DNA from: JAJRPT01 sp965661945
GTDB taxonomy: Bacteria > Bacteroidota > Ignavibacteria > Kapaibacteriales > UBA2268
NCBI GenBank assembly: GCA_965661945.1
Contig: CBFIFP010000004.1
Location: 1 to 64,000 of the forward strand
Reading direction: 5' to 3'
Length of the DNA stretch: 64,000 nucleotides
A program made the translations under genes and the position numbers. Below the pieces are notes generated by a model. The model did no database searches. It saw nothing but the letters and a program-made list of their open reading frames with translations, and was not told the DNA's origin. The stretch's first letter is position 1. The number at the start of each line of letters is the position of its first letter. Shown one piece after another: positions 61,037-64,000 of this stretch.

Positions 61037-62980
61037 TTATTCAATAATTAGCTTAATTCTTATACTTCTGTTTAAAAACCTACCTTGTGGGGTTTCTTCT
61101 GGAAACTTATTGTTTGTTCTTCCTGTTTCAATTTTTAAGTTTTTAGTATTTATACTTTGTAAAAATTCTTTGGTATTATTTGCTCTGTCTATTTCTAATT
61201 TTTCATTGACTGTGTTGTCCCCTATCTCATCAGAAGAACCTAAGATTTTTATTCCTATGTTGCTTGGTAATATTTCATAAAGTTGACGAAGTAATTGTTT
61301 GTTTTCCTCGGTTAAGTCAGCAGAGTTAAAGTCGAATCTTAATATTGCCTCAAAATTTTCATAGTCTAAATCAACATTTATTTTATTTAATTTTTTTTTA
61401 TCTATTTCAAAATAAAAAGTTTTTTCTGATTTGGAACCGGAGAGTTTTGCAAAAAAGTCTAAATCTTCGTTTTCATTTATTTCTTTTTGTATTGTTATTT
61501 CATTTTGTCCTTTTTTTATGTTTTTGATTATATTATCATTTATAGATATATATAAGTTAGCATTTTTATCTGGTGAGTAATCAACTTGGAAATTAATGTT
61601 TCCTTCTAATTGTTTAATTTTAGATATTTTTACATATTTCTGAATTGGAGCGCCAGTGAGGTTTATATCAATTCTAAAGTTTTCGCTAACAATAGAATTA
61701 TTATCAATTTGTTTATCATTTGTACGATGAATTCTTTTAGGGTTTACAATCTGAATTTCTTTACCTAACCTATCATTTTTAATTCCATACCGATTGAAAA
61801 TTTTAATGAGATTTTCTAATCTTTGTTCTATTACTTTTTTATCTTCAATTTCTTGAAGATGATAAGCTTTTAATTGAACTTTAGAGGTTTCATTTTCTCG
61901 AAGTATTTTAATAATCCTTGGTATAACCACGCTATGGGCTTTGATTATGTCATCTAGGTAGTTTGCATTAAATTTATCATCAATAATATAAAATTCTGAT
62001 AAGTCTACTTGGTTGCTGTCATAAAATATAGAGTTTACTATAGGAGTCGAAGCTAGGAGTTCTTCTTTTTCGTAGATTATTAAGTCTTTGTAAATATTAT
62101 TTAATATTGTAAGGTTAAAACTATCTTTTACAATGCGTTGTTTAACTATGCTTTCAGGATTGGGTTTTGCTGGAAGAGGTAGTTTTGGGTTTGGTGGTGG
62201 TATTTGTTTTATAATTGGTTTTTGTGTAGTTTTAAGTTTGTATTCTATTCCAGTAAAAAATGTGATTTCTGTATTATTTATTTGATTATATTTGATTAAA
62301 AATTCGTTTGTAAAAGCAATATTAGTTCCCAAGTTTAGTTTAATATTTTTAAAATCTTTTCGGTACATTATTCCACCTGAATAAAACATTTGATTATTAA
62401 GAAAGTTTACCTCTCCATTTGCAATGTTTCTTCTTTGTTTTAAGTTATTGTTTATGAATCCAGCATTTGATGGACTTTCTATTTGCTCGTACTGCTCAAA
62501 ACTTTTTAATAGGTGCATTCTATAGAAAAAACCAAATATGAATTCTAAATTATCATTTCTTAAAGGTAATAAGTTTTTAAAGTCTTTAATGTTTAGTGCT
62601 ATGTTTATACCAGGTGACAAAAAGTTACTTGTTATATCAACTTTACTTTGGGTTTTTAAATCAACAAGTTGAAGGTCAATATCATTTCTTGAAGTGAAAT
62701 TATCAATTCGATTAAAGTAAATATAGTTTTGAAACGAATATGATAAGTTGGGTATTAGGTAAATATTATTAAAAATGTATTGCCTGTATCCAAGAGTTAA
62801 TTGTTGTGAGTATCCATTATCAGCATAATATGTATCACACTCAACTAATTCACCTATTTGGTTTAGATTTCCTTTTGTAGAATATAAATTATAACCATAA
62901 TGCAAGTAAACACTATTCTCATTGGAAATTGATAAGATAGGTGTTAGAAACAAAAATATAATTGGTAAACAAATTTTCAT
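61037..62980 (-). CDS. OmpA-family outer-membrane protein
   Basis: A 647-residue exported protein (signal peptide MKICLPIIFLFLTPILSIS). An N-terminal beta-barrel-like part (about 25-270) is followed by a Pro-rich linker (KQIPPPNPKLPLPAKPNP, about 275-300), a middle region and a C-terminal OmpA-like peptidoglycan-binding domain (about 540-647), with FDFNSADLTEENKQLLRQL, ILGSSDEIGDNTVNEKL, DRANNTKEFLQ and GRFLNRSIRI. It anchors the outer membrane to the cell wall. It is divergent from the DUF3365 gene. Confidence 0.88.
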   Translation of the reverse strand: MKICLPIIFLFLTPILSISNENSVYLHYGYNLYSTKGNLNQIGELVECDTYYADNGYSQQLTLGYRQYIFNNIYLIPNLSYSFQNYIYFNRIDNFTSRNDIDLQLVDLKTQSKVDITSNFLSPGINIALNIKDFKNLLPLRNDNLEFIFGFFYRMHLLKSFEQYEQIESPSNAGFINNNLKQRRNIANGEVNFLNNQMFYSGGIMYRKDFKNIKLNLGTNIAFTNEFLIKYNQINNTEITFFTGIEYKLKTTQKPIIKQIPPPNPKLPLPAKPNPESIVKQRIVKDSFNLTILNNIYKDLIIYEKEELLASTPIVNSIFYDSNQVDLSEFYIIDDKFNANYLDDIIKAHSVVIPRIIKILRENETSKVQLKAYHLQEIEDKKVIEQRLENLIKIFNRYGIKNDRLGKEIQIVNPKRIHRTNDKQIDNNSIVSENFRIDINLTGAPIQKYVKISKIKQLEGNINFQVDYSPDKNANLYISINDNIIKNIKKGQNEITIQKEINENEDLDFFAKLSGSKSEKTFYFEIDKKKLNKINVDLDYENFEAILRFDFNSADLTEENKQLLRQLYEILPSNIGIKILGSSDEIGDNTVNEKLEIDRANNTKEFLQSINTKNLKIETGRTNNKFPEETPQGRFLNRSIRIKLIIE

Positions 62981-62984
62981 TTAT

Positions 62985-62992
62985 TAATTTTG
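62985..62992 (+). promoter_or_regulatory. -7 promoter element of the DUF3365 gene
   Basis: TAATTTTG matches TAnnTTTG and lies 31 bases before the start codon at 63023, inside the short divergent gap to the OmpA-family gene. Confidence 0.5.
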
Positions 62993-63022
62993 TATTTTAA
63001 AATTTAAAATTACGAAATCTTT

Positions 63023-63628
63023 ATGAGAAATAGAATACTATACCTGATTTTTATTGTTTTATTGTTAATATCTTGTGAAAAAGAGATAAAATTTATTGTG
63101 AAAGAAGAGTTTAAGCAAGAATTTGTTGAAAAAGGTAAGGATGTTACTGCTGCTGCATTTAATGAGCTTTCAAAGAATTTGAAGAATGCTATTACTAATT
63201 CTGGGTTTGAAGGTGCTGTTTCGTTTTGTAAAGTTGAAGCTCCAAAAATAACTATGGAGGTGTCAAAAGAGTCGAGAGCTTTGGTTAAAAGAGTAAGCGA
63301 TAAGCCAAGAAATAAGAGTAATGCTGCTTCTGAGAAAGAAATTGATATCATTAATAATTATAAGAAATTAATTAATTCTAATGAAAAGATTGAACCAGTT
63401 TTAGATGCTGAAAAAAGTACTGTAACTTTTTATTCTCCTATTAAAATGATGCCTTTATGTTTAAATTGTCATGGGGATAGTAAAAATCAAATAGGACAAT
63501 CAATTTTAGATATAATATCGGAACTTTATCCGGAGGATAAAGCTGTAAACTATAAGATAGATGAATTGAGAGGATTGTGGAAGGTAGTATTTCCTATGCA
63601 ACAAGCTAAAGTTGAAGTATTAAAATAA
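63023..63628 (+). CDS. DUF3365/Tll0287-like haem-binding lipoprotein
   Basis: A 201-residue lipoprotein (lipobox LLISC, Cys18) of the DUF3365 family. It has the conserved helix-rich N-terminal part with AVSFCKVEAPKIT and KRVSDKPRNKSNAAS, and a single haem c-type motif PLCLNCHGD near the C-terminus. Relatives bind one haem and act as periplasmic sensors or small cytochromes. It is a single gene with its own promoter. Confidence 0.9.
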   Translation: MRNRILYLIFIVLLLISCEKEIKFIVKEEFKQEFVEKGKDVTAAAFNELSKNLKNAITNSGFEGAVSFCKVEAPKITMEVSKESRALVKRVSDKPRNKSNAASEKEIDIINNYKKLINSNEKIEPVLDAEKSTVTFYSPIKMMPLCLNCHGDSKNQIGQSILDIISELYPEDKAVNYKIDELRGLWKVVFPMQQAKVEVLK

Positions 63629-63632
63629 TTTT

Positions 63633-64000
63633 TTATTTTTTTATAATTAAAGAAATATTATCAGAAAATTGTCCTGCATTTATTCTTAAAAAATATTGTC
63701 CGCTTGCAATGTTTTCAATATTTAGATTGAAATTATAGAATCCTTTTGCTTTATAAGAGTTTTCGAATACTCTTACAATATCGCCTTTAATATTTACTAA
63801 ACTTATATAAACGTTTGAATCGAAAGGTATAGAGTATGATAAATCTATGTTTCTATCAAGTGGATTAGGGTTTATTTTATCTATATGAAATGGGATTAAA
63901 TCCGAGTTAACTTTTCTGAATTCATCGCCGCACTCTAGAATCATTTCAATTTCTTGCTGGTTATTTGTTTTGAAATTTACACATTGAGTTGTTTTTGCAA
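63633..64000 (-). CDS. C-terminal part of a T9SS-secreted protein, 5' end outside the window
   Basis: The frame is open to the right edge of the window, so only the C-terminus is seen (about 121 residues). It ends in a T9SS type A sorting domain: INPNPLDRNIDLSYSIPFDS, VYISLVNIKGDIVRVF and GQYFLRINAGQFSDN. An upstream internal Met at 63944 is unlikely to be the start because coding-like sequence continues to the edge. The secreted function is unknown. Confidence 0.85.
   Translation of the reverse strand, partial: AKTTQCVNFKTNNQQEIEMILECGDEFRKVNSDLIPFHIDKINPNPLDRNIDLSYSIPFDSNVYISLVNIKGDIVRVFENSYKAKGFYNFNLNIENIASGQYFLRINAGQFSDNISLIIKK

Noticed and set aside
1..64000. tRNA, rRNA or known riboswitch genes
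   Set aside because: No cloverleaf TTCGAATC-type arms, rRNA blocks or recognisable riboswitch cores were noticed by eye. A covariance-model scan would be needed to exclude weak ones.

Overview
The window is very AT-rich DNA from a Gram-negative member of the Bacteroidota/FCB group, plausibly an Ignavibacteria- or Kapabacteria-like lineage. Four observations support this. Several secreted proteins end in type IX secretion (T9SS) type A sorting domains. An LPS gene (kdsA) and many outer-membrane barrels and lipoproteins are present. Several genes are preceded by the Bacteroidota -7 promoter element TAnnTTTG. The window also carries 7TM-HD phosphohydrolase, XerD-like recombinase and MotAB genes. 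The exact lineage is inference. No rRNA, tRNA or CRISPR array was recognised.

Layout. 0.3-5.1 kb: thiolase, ArsR-type regulator, GNAT, a coiled-coil membrane protein with a small partner, and a HI0933-family flavoprotein. 5.1-8.9 kb: a repeat-rich stretch with a lipoprotein, a 21-bp tandem array, a fibronectin-III protein, a thioredoxin-like protein and a GIY-YIG protein between two identical 44-bp repeats. 8.9-18.8 kb: a very large BNR/sortilin-like exoprotein, a META-domain lipoprotein, an ECF sigma factor with an unusual anti-sigma/beta-barrel fusion, and an M16 peptidase pair (one active, one inactive). 18.8-24.6 kb: an accessory island holding dispersed repeats, a toxin-antitoxin module whose toxin has a nonsense codon, a tyrosine recombinase, a compact RiPP (graspetide-like) locus, an orphan antitoxin, a HicB-like orphan and a hicBA module between two 164-bp direct repeats. 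The right-hand repeat supplies the stop codon of kdsA.

24.6-35.7 kb: kdsA, an amine oxidase, an Omp85-like barrel with an MFS transporter, and an operon mscS - PLP decarboxylase - 7TM-HD phosphohydrolase - xerD. 35.7-49.8 kb: a T9SS lectin/SBBP protein; an operon arginase - TPR lipoprotein - motA - motB - receiver/degenerate HD-GYP protein; an esterase/ATP-grasp pair; and an ABC exporter with a LolA-like protein. 49-64 kb: a giant IgGFc-binding/choice-of-anchor T9SS protein with a small barrel; an overlapping operon lipoprotein - DUF5723-like barrel - pdxJ - ubiE - UbiA-like membrane protein; an MGMT-like protein, a Nudix CoA hydrolase, a PH-like membrane protein, an OmpA-family protein and a DUF3365 haem protein; and the 3' end of another T9SS cargo running off the right edge.

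The most interesting system is the RiPP locus at about 20.9-22.8 kb. It has a 70-residue precursor whose C-terminus is a Thr/Ser-rich block followed by an Asp-rich block, then a strong intergenic hairpin, then an ATP-grasp enzyme resembling the MvdC/MvdD macrocyclases, then an overlapping GNAT-like acetyltransferase. The predicted product would be an omega-ester or omega-amide cross-linked peptide. Its core does not match the microviridin TxKYPSD consensus and its leader lacks the PFFARFL box.
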